Assembly (NCBI GenBank): GCA_963966185.1
Contig: CAWZYM010000295.1
Coordinates: forward strand, 624,001-688,000
DNA from: Rhabditoides inermis
Lineage: Eukaryota > Nematoda > Chromadorea > Rhabditida > Rhabditidae
Direction: 5' to 3'
Length of the DNA stretch: 64,000 bases
Positions within the stretch are counted from its first letter, which is position 1, and each line of letters begins with the position of its first letter. A model generated the notes under the pieces. That model saw only the letters and a program-made list of their open reading frames with translations. It was not told where the DNA came from and made no database searches. Below are positions 40,301 to 62,710 of this stretch, in pieces. The position numbers and the translations under genes were made by a program.

Positions 40301-42671
40301 CCCTTCCAGTCTGGCGACCGCCTTCCAGCGCATGAACCCGCACTGGGATGGCGACCGTGTCTTCTTGGAGGCTAGGAAGGTCGTCGGAGCAGAGATCCAG
40401 GCCATCGTGTTCAGGTCAGCAAGCAAATCAAAGTATTCACTTCCAGAATGAAAGACAGATGTGTCAGGTTATAGGTTTGTTTTGTCAAGTTTTGCTGGAT
40501 CAAGCAAGCAAATACGTTTTACGCATGACATATTGTTGAATGATTAGACATTGTACAATTCTTGTTTTTACAGTTTGGCAAAGGAGTCGAAACTGGTGTT
40601 CGTACTATAATGATACTTGTTTGCAGGGAGTACCTTCCGAAGATCCTCGGCGCGTCGTTCGCATCCACAGTCGGCGACTACCGCGGATACGATCCCTCGG
40701 TCGATGCCACTGTCGCCAACGAGTTCACCTCCGCCTCGTTCCGCTTCGGACACGGCATGATCCAGGCGAGTGGGAGGAGTCGGCGGGGGCGGAGTCGGAG
40801 TGGGAGGAGCCAGTGTGGGCGGAGTCGGCGAGGGCGGGGCTAAGCTATGGTGGTTTCAGGAGAAGTACGCTCGTCTGGACAACAACTTCCGCAACATCTC
40901 GAGCGGCGTGCTGGACTTTGTCAAGGGAACGCTGCACTCGGATGTGCTCCTGCAGGAGGTACGGTATCATGAACGTGTCATGGAAACTATTAGTGTGACT
41001 GACATGAGTTTTGTGAGTTTGTAAGTTAGTTTGTAAGTTTGTGAGTTTGAACTAAACATAAGTCAATACGTCTGTGATACGCAGAAAACACATACGTTTC
41101 ATACTTGCAATAAGCGGATACTTTAAATGTTAAAATCAATCGCCAACCGCCTCCGTATTCAAAAGTTGTAAAATCAGATTGTAGATACAAAATGAACCGT
41201 TGACCTAGACACCGACCGGTCCATTAATGAAAGTACATGAACTGGAGTATCCGATAACGTCCTGACGAATAATCAAAGAGAAATCACGAACTAAATGAAT
41301 GTTTTTTTTAAAAAAAAATCGAAGCAAATCAACTCTTGAATGTCTCGCGAAAAACACATACGTTTCACTATTGAAATAAGTGGCCAGAGTAACATCACAA
41401 AACAATCCGCAGTTGCCCGTGTGTTCAAAAGTAACAGCAGAAAAAAATGTCACACGTGGTACATCGCTCAAAGCTGAATGTGAATGATTTTGATGAGATG
41501 ACGTATGCCGAACTATTACAATCAAATACAAGACTATATAAAAAGGAGAGACTAAACTGAAACCCCTACAGGGCGGCATCGACCCTATTCTTCGTGGATT
41601 CTTCTCGCAGCCCACTAAGCGGCCCCAGCGCATCACCACCACTGTCACCGAGAACATGTTCGGCTCCACCGATCTGGGAACCATCAACATCCAGGTAATG
41701 TCTAGCCGTCTGCCCCCCCTCTCTCTCTCTTCCAATAACGTCATCTGCAGCGCGGTCGCGACCACGCCCACCCGTCGTACACCAAGTACCGCGAGCTGTG
41801 CGGAATGGGCATCACCACCAACTTCGATCAGGTGAGAGAGAGAATGGGGTACTACTTTTTTGTGTTTGTCAAAGAAAAAAAACATACGCTTCACGTGAAA
41901 AATGAGAACGTGAAACGGCAATCAAATTGTGTAGAACGCATTTCTAACCCCTAACCTGAGAGGTCCTAACCAATTCGTTGTCATATTCACATAACACTCT
42001 ATTCTCATTCAGCTCTCTCGCGAGATCCTCAACACAAATGTGCGCAGGAAGCTGCAGAGCGTGTATGGCAGTGTTGGTGAGTCGGGAATCACATTTGATA
42101 ACTGATAGGTTACAACATTAGAGTTAGAGGCATCTGGTATTACGATGTAGAATGGCTAACAAAACACAAGGATCATCCCCGTTGCAGACAAGATCGACCT
42201 GTTCGTGGGCGGCATCCTGGAGGACCCGGTGGTGCGCGGACTCGTCGGACCCACCATCGCCTGTGTCGTCGGACCGCAGTTCAAGCGCTCCCGCGACGGA
42301 GACCGGTGAGCGAGAGGGGTACTGTAGATTACTGTAGGTATATCGTATTGTATGGTAGCTATGGGTTACTGTAGGTCCTGGCTTACTTACCCCTTTCCAG
42401 CTTCTACTACGAGAACCCGGGAGTGTTCACGGCGGAGCAGCTGGCGGAGATCCGCCGCAGCTCCCTCTCCCGCATCATCTGCGACAACGGAAACAACATC
42501 GACGTGGGTGTAGTGGCTAGTGACGTGGCGTGGTGGGCGCGGGGTCGAGGGTTCGGATCCTTCGAGTGACACTGGCTTTTGCAGATGGTGCCGCGGGAGG
42601 CGTTCCGTCTCGGCCGATTGACGCCCTGCAACCAGATCCCTGCCATGGATCTTAACAAGTGGAGGGATTAG
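34368..42671 (+). CDS. mlt-7: MLT-7-type heme peroxidase with ShK domain and Thr-rich linker
   Basis: 27 exons encode 1035 residues: 34368-34431, 35143-35218, 35264-35355, 35540-35606, 35828-35962, 36090-36164, 36302-36376, 36734-37192, 37343-37441, 37690-37834, 37879-37966, 38023-38149, 38202-38317, 38836-38975, 39042-39136, 39294-39389, 39556-39662, 40085-40217, 40310-40414, 40627-40765, 40860-40958, 41572-41694, 41751-41831, 42013-42076, 42188-42305, 42401-42503, 42585-42671. It has a signal peptide, an ShK domain ([16 protein letters not shown]…CQLACGTC), Pro/Arg and long Thr-rich mucin-like linkers, then an animal heme peroxidase domain. The distal His is in FGQFTSHDM, the catalytic Arg in AGDSRVN and the proximal His in [10 protein letters not shown]. 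elegans MLT-7 works with the dual oxidase BLI-3 in cuticle tyrosine cross-linking and moulting, and secretion to the cuticle is expected here. The intron after 40765 starts with GC. The acceptor ctttcag lies two bases before the ATG. Confidence 0.93.
39138..39281. repeat. GA-rich microsatellite in peroxidase intron
   Basis: An intron of about 157 bp consists almost wholly of GAGA and GGGA units between exons ending at 39136 and starting at 39294. Confidence 0.93.
39790..39930 (+). repeat. tRNA-derived SINE-like element
   Basis: An A box (TAGTGTAGTGGTTAGCG) and B box (GGGTTCGATTCCCG) are spaced as in a tRNA. The acceptor stem does not pair, and an unrelated tail follows. It lies in the mlt-7-like gene intron between exons 17 and 18, so it is read as a SINE rather than a functional tRNA. 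Confidence 0.65.
42504..42584 (+). repeat. Intron composed largely of a tRNA-like fragment
   Basis: This 81-bp last intron contains GTGTAGTGGCTAGTGACGTG and, about 30 bp on, GGTCGAGGGTTCGGATCC. These resemble the A and B boxes of the element at 39790. Together they cover most of the intron between donor and acceptor. Confidence 0.45.
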
Positions 42672-43006
42672 AGATATCGATCGACTATCGATCGGCTGGC
42701 CGTAGATCGGCCGTCTGAATACTTGTGTCTAGAGCCTTCGTTCGTTTCCTTCGTGCACATTCATGGGTCTGCGTCTCTGCTCTCTCTCATATCTCACACC
42801 GAGAGTTGTATATGCATTGTTGTGTTATTGTATGTACTTCTAGAGAGTGCCTTATATTTTTGTGACTTTTCGCCTTGTCTCGCCTTCTGCTCTCTCTCTC
42901 TCTCTCTCTTCCTGCCCTGTGTCGGTCGATAACATCGATCGAGTGACATCATTTGTGTGTGTGAATTACGCATAGTATTGTATAATAAGCGAGAGGAAAA
43001 AGCCCG

Positions 43007-43012
43007 AATAAA
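43007..43012 (+). other. polyA signal of the mlt-7-like gene
   Basis: An AATAAA lies 335 bp after the stop codon and about 110 bp from the stop codon of the convergent receptor gene. Confidence 0.6.
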
Positions 43013-43119
43013 AAGTCAAACATTTATAAGTAGATAGTTGATCTCTGACACATACAGTATTATATGCACGATCAAAAATACATAACGAACAAAAACATAG
43101 AATGTAAAACATAATAACG

Positions 43120-44122
43120 TTAGCTGGCTACCCTTCCGAGAGCCTTGCTTATGGTGCGCACTCTCTTCGCCTTCTCGCTGTCGGTGGTCGACTGGTGCGC
43201 AGCTGCTGCAGAGAGGGAGTCTCCGCCACGACGCTGGAAATGTACTTGAGACGTGGAATCGAGGTAATAATTCACAACCCGTAAAAACCCATTTGACTGT
43301 TCTTTTGTGTGAGTTGTGAATTTGGAGAATATCGATCATCACAATACATGCACACACCCTCTGTGTCTGCGCGTTTGCATCGGCCGTGCCCTCCGGAAGC
43401 GACGCTGGCTGAACGTCCATCGCGTTCCTGCAAAATTTTTACAGATAGGTTTTTTTTCTAATTTACTAGTCTAATCTAATAGATTATCCACTCACCTGCT
43501 GTTGTAGCAGATGTTGGTGATCTCGCGGCGCATCTGATTGTGCGCCAGACCTGCAATAATACGTTTCAAAAAGTATTATCTGAGTTGTTTGTGAAATGGA
43601 ATCAATATCAGTTTTATTGCAAGATCTTATTGTTGTAGATGAAAACACTATGTCTCAAAACAAACTTCCGACCCGTGTCTGAAGAAAATTGTATTGTGTG
43701 GGAAAATTGTGTTGTGTCCTCAATATATTTTTTTCAAAAGTCACAAATAAACGCACAACGCACCGAAAATGAACGCGTGGCTGAGTCCGCTGAGGGTGGC
43801 GCACGCGGAGACGACCATCTCCACCACAGCCGGCTGGTCCCCAGGGATCAGCAGGTCCGACAGACCGTTCAACATGCCTGCAAGGGAGAGTCTTGGTATG
43901 TATACACATAACTCTACCAACAGCGAGTTGTTACATTTTCATTTGCTTGCTAAGGGGGCATTAGAAACTCTTGACGCTTTCCAACCACTTGTGACCTGAT
44001 TATGGTTATGTATTATGAACAAGGATCGAACCTGGCAGCACTCCGATCACAATTGACACTGTCAGCACGTACATCGCGGCTTTGTTCGCCTGGAACACCG
44101 TGATGGTATTTCTTTCTTTCTT

Positions 44123-44168
<46 letters not shown>

Positions 44169-45730
44169 TTCTCTCTCTCCTTCATTCCCTCTCTCTCTCA
44201 CCGCATGATCGATTTTGTGTCTGTGTTCTGCTTCCAGCTTCGCGATTCGATCATCGATCTGATTGATTTATCGATTAGCTGATTAGCGAATATCGAATAA
44301 TAAAAAAATATTCATACCTTCTTGCTCTGTGTGCGTATTCGACAGACGATGAGTAGTGTGAGAACGCATGGTATCACATTGACAATCATATTAGAAATGC
44401 CCCAGTATTGACGGAACGACTGAAATTTTTTTAGGTTCTTTTAAAAACTATGAGCACGTTCTTCGCATGTTATTAATGAGTAAATGTTTCATCTGTTCCA
44501 TCTGTTCCGCGTGTGAGATTCGAGTTGTCTACATCATACAATACAATACATAATACATGTTGTGTGTGTGAGACCGTGTGAATAACAATGTGAAAAAGGA
44601 ATTGATTAGTTTCTTTGAAACTTCCTAAGAATGTGTTAGTTGCTTGAGTACCTTGGATACGTTGCAGTTGAACCCGCAGCAGTCGGGGTCCACAGGAAGT
44701 GGCTCCGGGTCTTCGAGAAACTCGATCAGGAAGAAATCGAGCCACGCGGCGAGGAGAGAGACGAGGAAACACATGATGAGCAGTCTGGAAAAGTATCAGG
44801 TCTTCGAAATGCGTGAAAACATCACCTCGGCCTGACGTTCGAATAGTACGCTTTCGGGAAGAATACGGCAACGCTTCTATCGGCTGCGATAAAAGAGACT
44901 ATGAGGGCACCACTGAAAAATGTTTAAAATATATATTTTCAAAAGAAACACAGCTACAATTACTATGCGCAGATCACCTTTTCATCAAGGCTGCCGGAAT
45001 CCCACCGATTGTCAGTAGCGAACTTGTGTCGGCTGGAAAGTGCTCTAATAAGTTAGTTAATGAATAAAATTAAACTCATATAATGCTCACTCTCGTCTCT
45101 AGTGCACTCTACGTCTCAATTTGTTTCACAGACCGGTATAGTAGTAGTAGTTTTCTCACGGTCTACCGAACAAACATCACACGTGGTGTGTTATCTTTGT
45201 TTTGATTTTGAGACTCTGTAAACCCACAGTTATGAAACGCGTCATATGTAAAGAACAAGACAATCAGGTAATAGACATTTCAAATACTCACAATCCAGAA
45301 AACTTAATTATGGTGATCACATGTTACGGTAGAATTTCAGAAATACTCACGATCTTTCTCAGAACACGTGGAAATTCGGGATATGATGTAGGCAATCTGG
45401 CATATCGCATACACGAAATCCACAAAAGCCAGTGATACCATCAGATAGATCGAGGCGACCTGAATAATCAAACTTTAATTGATCACATAAAATTTACTCA
45501 CGTATTTTAACCGTCTCGATTTTAGAAACGCATAGAGAATGATCCAATTCGAAGCGGCTTGCAGTAAACAGCAAGCGAGAATGAGCGATGACTCGAGGTT
45601 GTAGAACTAAGATCGATAAATCAATAAATTATCATAAACAAAATCGATAAATCAATACCTGCACTGGTCCGTCATCGTCGTCGTCTTTGTCAATAATCGC
45701 ACTCGGCTGCTGAGGAGTAAATGAGGGCAT
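43120..45730 (-). CDS. Seven-transmembrane serpentine receptor
   Basis: Twelve exons encode 361 residues: 45730-45659, 45606-45502, 45459-45351, 45044-44978, 44912-44826, 44784-44652, 44419-44318, 44089-44032, 43877-43764, 43550-43496, 43427-43358, 43233-43120. An acidic extracellular N-terminus (DKDDDDDGPVQ) is followed by seven hydrophobic segments. TM1 is near SSLILACCLLQAASNWIILY and TM2 near IYLMVSLAFVDFVYAICQ. TM3 ends at SFIAADRSVAVFFP, where DRS stands in for the DRY motif. TM7 lies in the Ser/Ala-rich segment near CATLSGLSHAFIFG. A Cys-rich extracellular loop 2 contains DPDCCGFNCNVSK. The polar C-tail has likely phosphorylation sites. It is a class A-like nematode GPCR, and I cannot place it in an Sr family. 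It is probably sensory or neuronal by family habit. Confidence 0.82.
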
Positions 45731-46518
45731 TCTGAATAATTTTATTACTTCTAAATCACTGGTGTATTTTGACTGGTAAAAAGTGAACAGAATTGAAGAA
45801 AAAATAAAAAGAAGGAAATTTATTCGACTGTGAAAAACGGCAATGTTAGGTGAAAAATCAGCATTATGTGCTCGGCTGATTTCGATAATGTCTCATTGGC
45901 TTTGTTGTCGTCTCAAACACCTGAGATTTTCCGGTGAATGAGTAAGAAACAAAGAGAAAGGGAAGAAAAGGGAGAGTGAGAGTTACAGAGAAAATGATGG
46001 AGAGAGAGGGGAGAAGGAAACAAATTCGCAAAACAAAGCTGTAACTCGGGATTTAACTTCGGATAAGCATAGCTTAGTTTTGAAATATAAAAACAGATGA
46101 GTTGCAACTCTAAAACAGGGAAAAACTTTTTCTACGGTGAACTGGGTTTCTCACATTGTAGTTATGTCGTTGTTATGAATTTAAAACACATACATATACA
46201 TCAGACATCTTCGAAGAATACTATTTATATCTATTTTATATCTAGATATACAGGCTCTCTTACAATGTACAAATGATATGATACAATGTCACAACAACAA
46301 ACAATGCGGAACGTAGGCGGCGTATTTAAAATAAAACAACGAATACGAATATGAAGTGAATAAGCAAAGCTATCGTATTTTACAAGAAATCTCGGCTGTT
46401 TGCGTGAAACGCGAATGTGTGAGAGCTGCTAGTGCGTGAGTATGCCACAAAACTAGTATAATATACATTCACAGACCGATGAAGTTCACAAAGGGGGCGG
46501 AGTCTGTGTGGGCGTGGC
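45731..46518. other. Intergenic region between receptor and LRAT genes
   Basis: The sequence is AT-rich with no supported exon. It should contain the receptor promoter and the 3' UTR of the LRAT-domain gene. Confidence 0.45.
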
Positions 46519-49230
46519 CTAGATGGCGGGGGCGATGGAGGCGTTGCCGTAGCGGCTCTCCAGAAGCACTCCCGTAGGCTTCATCAGGGTGCACGCCGCA
46601 AACTTGATACTGTTCGCCATGTCAAACGAAAACGGCGTGCCTGAAGGAGAAGGGTCAGGCTCCGCCCATCCAAGCCCCGCCCAGCCGCCCACTCACCAGT
46701 CGAGCAGCGAGAGGCAAAGTGCTGGCAGTTGCGGTAGCGGATGTTGTACGTGGTGAACTCCTGAGTAAACAAGTAAACAAACGAGTAAACAACAACAACA
46801 ACATCCCACCTCGCTGTTCTTGAGCTGCTCGGCCGCCTCGAGTATCTTCTCCGGTTTGCGCGTCTCCAGATTGTACGCCACTCGGAACACGGGAGGGTTC
46901 GCTGAGGAGATAACATTAGATTCAGAACAGGAATCCCTCCTACAATCCCAACCGTGTTTCGGACGCCGTCCACTAACATTTTACCTGATAGTTCTATTAC
47001 GTACGTTTCAGAGTGAAAGCAAAATGCGCCATGATTTTAGATTGTAATATTATCTTCGAAATCTTATTCATCTAATTTTCATGCATATTGTATAGAAAGG
47101 CCCTCAATGTTTCGCTATTTAACTACTTTATCGCCCCGCCCTCTAGGCCCCGCCCCCTTCCCACTCACAGAGGTCGTCGACGAGAGAGTGGATGTACTCT
47201 CCGAACGAGTCTAGCTGCACCTGACCTCGGATCGTCGCGAAGGCGGTCAGCATGTTCGTCAACACAGACGCGCCCTTGCCTGCAAATTAAATATATAAAA
47301 ATTATTCAGGTAGATGTAGGAGCCGATATGCAAATCGAATCGAAGAGTATCCTCTCTAGCACTGATGAGTTTCGCCAACTGACCCCGGCTGTCAATAGCA
47401 TAAACTGTTCACAAGACGGCGACAATGTCTATGACTACGCTTCAGCAATTGCTGATAACGTGTCACAACAGAACGGATCAATAGGCCAGCGCCCCAGCGC
47501 CAGACGTAGAAGTAAGTAAAGGTGGTGAAGTACAATGCCTCTCGAGGCTAAGACTGACTCACGCTGGAGTGAGATGAAGTGGTAGACGTTTGCGTTGCCT
47601 GCGTAGATGCCCGCGTGAAAGAAGCTCACCCCGCCCATCGTACACTGCACGTACACTGTGTCTCCTGAAGAGACAAGGTCCGGTTTTCGAGTACTAGTAC
47701 TACATTCTTATACTAACTATCAGATAAGCAAAAACAGAATTTGGGATAGCTTCACGAAAACTTATTTCTTGATATTACATTTCTAAACAGAAATGTAGAG
47801 GGATGTGGAAACAGACACAAGTCCCGCCCCCGTTCGCCCCGCCCCCTCACCGGGTCGCAGGCTGGCGTCGGGATGTTGGATGGCGATCGAATCGAGGGGA
47901 ATCAGGGTGACCGCGTCGCGAGACACCGGGAACTGCAAGGGGAGGGAAATTAATTACGAAATATATGTTAGATGTAATACGTTTCAGTATATGCGATTGA
48001 TGCATCTGAAGAATTTTAGGCAATGAGAAGAAACTTGTCGGATTCATCAGTACTATCTAACGTTCTGCGTATGCTACTCTAGCTCTCACACAGCCGACTG
48101 TCAGCCGTTGCTATGAACTAATCAACGAATCAAAATGCTAACATTAACTAACATTATTTTGCGGATAAAAATACTATCATATCATAACTGAAGACATATA
48201 TGATGGTCCAGGCTGGTAGGTCCGCACATCCGGTCTGATCGTCTGATGAAGGGACCGAAACCGGATATGTGCCATGATAAAAAATACAACCTCTTTTGAC
48301 TTTCTTGGAAATTGGTAATCCACCGACCTGGAATCCGCGGGGCACCATTCCGGCATCGAACGGCCGTGTCTGGAGGGCGCGCGCGAACCGGAACAGCAAC
48401 TCACGAGACTCTTCCTCCATGCACGCGGACGAGACCTGGGGGAAGGGAGGGGTCAGAGTGGACAAAGATCCGAAAGGATTGACTGTAGCGAGAGATTTTA
48501 GACAGTTCCTTCACTATCCTCTTATTCACAACCATACTCAGTGGTTCGGTGATCTTATAATATTATTCAGGGAGATAGTTCGCTGGATAACGGTAGAAAA
48601 TCGGATCTACCCTCCAGTCGCATTCGATCTACCTTCTAGTCGTGAGGAGACCCAAGCGCGCGCTTTCAAACGATATTATCGATAAAAGAAGCCGGCATGC
48701 GAATCAAAGAGGCCGCGCGACACTCGAGTCTTTGCCCGCGCTGTCTGGCATCTCTCGCTCTAAACTGAGTTTCGCCAACTGACCCGGCTGGCAATAACAG
48801 AAACTATCCTCCAGGCGGCGAACTATAGGCAGAAGCCAAAACAAGCGATCTCTTCCTAACTCTCCCCTCCTCCCCACTTCCAGGGGAGTGCTGTCGTGCC
48901 TGCCACTCCACTCACCTTCATTACAGGCGAGATGCGGTCGTCGCGCTCGTTGTACGTCATCAGACACACCTGAACAGATGACGCCAATCAATCGATATGA
49001 CACAACCACTTCGTCAATCTACGCAGCTGACAGCAGTGAATCGATAGAGCAGCGGATACAAGCGAGGATACGTATCATACGACACGACAACTCACCACCT
49101 GTCCCCCGAATCTCCTGTTCTTGATGAAGAGGCAGAAGGGCTGTCCGAGAGTGGACGTGATTCCGTGCACATAATCCACGTCTCCATACAGGGCACGCAC
49201 ACGCGCAGACAGCTCCGCCGGAAGAGACAT
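46519..49230 (-). CDS. LRAT-domain protein (NlpC/P60-like thiol acyltransferase superfamily)
   Basis: Nine exons encode 288 residues: 49230-49099, 48969-48916, 48435-48328, 47932-47851, 47664-47563, 47279-47169, 46901-46810, 46760-46697, 46640-46519. The first 98 residues are an N-terminal domain I do not recognise (FCLFIKNRRFGGQVVCLMTY). The LRAT domain follows, with the catalytic His in SFFHAGIYAGN (His142), a second His in VYHFI, and the nucleophile in NCQHF (Cys239), the nematode form of the family NCEHF motif. There is no clear signal peptide. LRAT-type proteins transfer acyl groups between lipids through a Cys thioester. The substrate here is unknown. The start codon region faces the PDZ gene across a 459-bp shared upstream region. 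Confidence 0.85.
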
Positions 49231-49689
49231 ACTGGGAATATAGATGTATTGATTAGTAGTAAAACAATATTACAAAAAAGAGTGAAAAGCGTGAGGCAAG
49301 CCGACAACAATGGCGTGACCGTGTGATCGGAAGGGTGACTGCGATTCCCGCGTGAATGGGCGGGGACGGAGGTCGATCGATTGTGGGTAGATCGGAGCGG
49401 CGCGGGTAGATCGCTCGAGCAGAGTGCATTTGGGATCAAATAGGATTACATCTGGTTTGGTACTTCGAATGCGTGATTGCGTCCGGAGAATGGCATAAGT
49501 AGTGCGGGTAGCGGGTCGCGCGACCATTCCACCCCCGCTCTCCCCCGACCGGCACCCCTCGCCAGCTCCTTCTCTCTCTCTCTCAAGGTAACTACTGTTT
49601 CTCTCTCCCCCCCCTCTCTCTCCCTTCTCTCTCTCTATCTCTCTCCATCCCCCCTCTTCCAGGGCAAGTGGCAGTGGGTGGGTCTCGAC
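49231..49689. promoter_or_regulatory. Shared divergent upstream region
   Basis: This 459-bp interval separates the divergent LRAT-domain and PDZ genes and must hold both promoters unless distal exons exist. It includes a CT tract at about 49570-49650 ending in a pyrimidine-rich acceptor (cttccag) that could serve as the PDZ gene's trans-splice or leader acceptor. Confidence 0.5.
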
Positions 49690-51470
49690 ATGGAGAGGAG
49701 TCGCCTGCACGCCGACCGGCCACAAATGGACAGCAGCTCCAACAACACCGAGAACGACGCCCTGGTACGCCCCCTCTGGCCACGCCTACTCTGACTCCGC
49801 CCCCTCTCAGGCGTCGACGGCACTGCGCGGCAAGGCCGCCAACCCCAACATGTACGACGTGCTCACCATCGCCGTCGACATTGACGCCGACGCGGTGGTA
49901 CGGTATCTACCGTAGTCTGGGTTACTGTACAGTACCCTCTACAGTATCCTTTTTTCCAGCCGGAGGAGGGTAAGGAGGGCAAGTTCCGCTACCTCGGGAT
50001 GCGACTGCGAAAGGAGGTGATCGTGGAGATCAAGAGGGAGTCGCCAGTGCACGGAAAGGTCATCGCCGGTGACGTCATCGTCGCCATCAACGACACCATG
50101 TACGGACCCATGCAGGTGGGCGGAGCCTGGGTGGGCGGAGCCTGGGGGTTCTTTCAGAACAGTGAGAAGTCGATCTTCATCCAACCGGCAGCGATCAATG
50201 ACGGCGGCGCGGCGGACAGGAGCGCCGCGCAGCGGAGGCGCACCCGCGGATCGCCCAAGCCAGAGGTACGGTAGTCAGTACTGTAGCTAGTACTGTAGTA
50301 GAGTACTGTAGCTACAGTATCCTCAGGAACGCGACCGCGCGGGCAGTGACGGCGAGAACACAGAGGTGAACATCAAACAGTGTTATATGGATTTGTAACT
50401 TGTCAACGTTTTCGTGTCAGGACCGCGCATCGGCCGGGAAGGAGCCGGTGCCGGTGCAGAACAACTGGTGGCCGACGGTGCCCGAGGGACACAACACCAT
50501 CACCGTGCTCCGGTTCAAGCGACGCCTCCCCATGAAGAACAAGCGAATGCCGGTGGGTTACTGTAGATACTTGGGTTACTGTATCTACCGTATTGCAGAA
50601 GGCGTTCGAGGCGTGCGAGGGCTATGACTACGAGGTGGCGCTTCTGTTTCTGATCAAGGGAATGCGCCTGGGGCTGGAGATCAAGGAGGTCGACAACACC
50701 AAGGACCAGCTCGGACCACTCAAGGCACCCGCCAAGGTATGGACGGCCAGGCCACGCCCCCTCTAGCCCCGCCCCCAGGTGTACGTGTACAAGGTGGAGC
50801 CGCACTCTGTGGCGGCGATGGCGCTGGCCGTCGGCGACTCAATCGTCGACGTAGATGATCAGCCAGTCAACAACATGGCTATGGTGAGTGTTGCGTGGTG
50901 TAGGGGATGGTGTTGGTGCACTGCACAACAATCTGAACATCTCACTACAGGTCAACAAGCTGCTGGTGTCTGCTCTGATGACGAAGGGCTATGTGAGGAT
51001 GCTGATCGAGTATCCAACGATCGACGGGGCGAGAAACTACGTGCGCGCCAAGGTAAGCCAAGCTCCACCCACTCTAGCCCCGCCCCTTTTTCAGACGAAC
51101 GCGATGGCGGCGGCTGATACGCTTGCCAATCTGCCACTTCCGGAGGATGTTCTCGCGATTCTCGAGAAGGCCCGGGTTGACTTCCGCAACAACGTCGACA
51201 AGAAGCCGACACCCATATTCAAGTGGGCGTGGTCTGAAGGGGCGGGGCCTAAACTTATGTAGGGAGACGAAGGGCAAGCCGGCTGGCAACGTGTCGTACA
51301 AGAAGCAGGCGATGCTCTATCCCATCCAGCAAGACGCCAACCTGCGACTGCTCATCAAAGTTGTTTACTTTTTTGTTTACTTGTTTACATGTTGTTTACA
51401 GGTGCCTCCCCCGAAGGTTGCGGATCACGGCAACAAACCATCGTGCATGAGCGGTCTGGAAGATGGATAA
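49690..51470 (+). CDS. Protein with two PDZ domains
   Basis: Twelve exons encode 411 residues: 49690-49764, 49811-49897, 49960-50115, 50158-50265, 50327-50365, 50421-50552, 50599-50736, 50779-50883, 50951-51052, 51095-51222, 51263-51359, 51402-51470. PDZ1 spans about residues 62-106 plus a following segment (KRESPVHGKVIAGDVIVAIN). A charged Arg/Ser linker follows. PDZ2 covers about 213-310, with VYKVEPHSVAAMALAVGDSI and VDVDDQPVNNMAMVN. A Lys-rich C-terminal region follows. PDZ domains bind C-terminal peptides and scaffold membrane complexes, so this is probably a cytoplasmic adaptor. The start is set by the first Met after a strong acceptor at 49662, and the in-frame sequence before it contains no Met. 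Nearly all introns are 36-70 bp and made of GC-box or TACTGTAG motifs. Confidence 0.85.
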
Positions 51471-51579
51471 AAGAAGAGGAGAGAGTAGAGATTAAACACT
51501 TGCTAACAACAGTTCAGTTCACAAAAATCGAGTTTCCGAGTTTCATTGATACACGCATTGCATTGAGTCGAGAGAGTTA

Positions 51580-51585
51580 AATAAA
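51580..51585 (+). other. polyA signal of the two-PDZ gene
   Basis: An AATAAA lies 110 bp past the stop codon. Confidence 0.6.
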
Positions 51586-51855
51586 AGAGTTCGCACTTTG
51601 CATTTTGTTTCCTTGAAATCTCGTTCACTTACAAACAAACTTTATCACTGTACATGTGTAACATTATTCGGTAAATAAATGAATACAAAATGTGTAATCA
51701 TAAATACAGTAATGCAGAACATTGGTGTATGGGTTGGTGATATCGTGGGGGAACAACTCACACTCTCTTCCACGAGAGTGCTACCAGTCAGGAACAAAAT
51801 GGGCTACTGGAATACATACTAGGTGACGTCATCAGATGACGTGGCGGCCTTCTGG

Positions 51856-61684
<9,829 letters not shown>

Positions 61685-62660
61685 CTGAATCGTTTGTTTA
61701 CTTGTTTGTCTGTTTGTGCACGAACATCAAATGCTTATTGAAATACTGTGTTGTCGTTGCTTCTAATGTACGTGGTGAAACGTACCCATGTTTCCCTCAC
61801 AACCGCTGAGTGTCCATTTCACCACCACCCTCAATCTCTCCCTCTCGCCACCCGGCAAGCTCATTTGCATAAATGGGTTGGTTGGGGTTCGGCTCCCTCC
61901 GGTCATTAGTCCACCCCTCTCCATGTCTCTATCACTCTCCGATGAGATTCCCTCTCAAGTGCTGTCCACAGGCTAATTCCCACATGAGATCATGAGATGC
62001 GTGAATATTGGAATAGACGCGTCTGTTTTCGCCCTGGTCATAGACTGGTCAGAACTCATATATTCGAATTCAAGGGAAATTGTATTAGTATTAGTACTTG
62101 GGTGTGACAGGGACACATATTTGCTAACACATATCACTTATTTATGGAAAAAGGCCAAATTGAGAAGAAGGATGTGACATGGATTTTAGTAATATTCGCC
62201 AATGGTGGGAGTGGATTGCTTCCAGCACCTGCTTCCACTCATATCCGGTGACACGCATTCGCATGTAGATCCATTTTTCGCCATTCCCTTCGCGCGGTGT
62301 CCCCTGCTCTCTCTCTCTCTCTTCTCTCTCTTTCTCTCCCCTCTCTCCCCTTCCCTCTCTCTCTCTCTCCCTCTCTCTATTTCTCCCTCCCCCCACTCTC
62401 TCTCTCCCCTCCCGGAGTACGCGACTCCCTATATCCAATTGCCACTTGGCGAACGCCCCAGGGCTGTTGCTCCATCCGTTTTCGGTGCTATATGTGTCTT
62501 TCTGTCTTCGAATGGCTGTCAGTCACGCCATCAATTATGCATGATCACAGAGCGCCGACAGCCAGAGTGGCCAGACACACAGAGGGCTTCTCAAAATAAA
62601 GAAAGCCATAACTCACTGTAGGCGCTGAGCGGCCGCTTTCCTGTAATGCGCGCGTTTTGC

Positions 62661-62710
<50 letters not shown>

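Noticed and set aside
51223..51262. True stop codon of the PDZ protein inside this segment
   Set aside because: The in-frame TGA lies in a 40-bp GC-box-type intron with gtggg and tgtag ends; splicing it restores frame into a conserved Lys-rich exon and a clean terminal exon.
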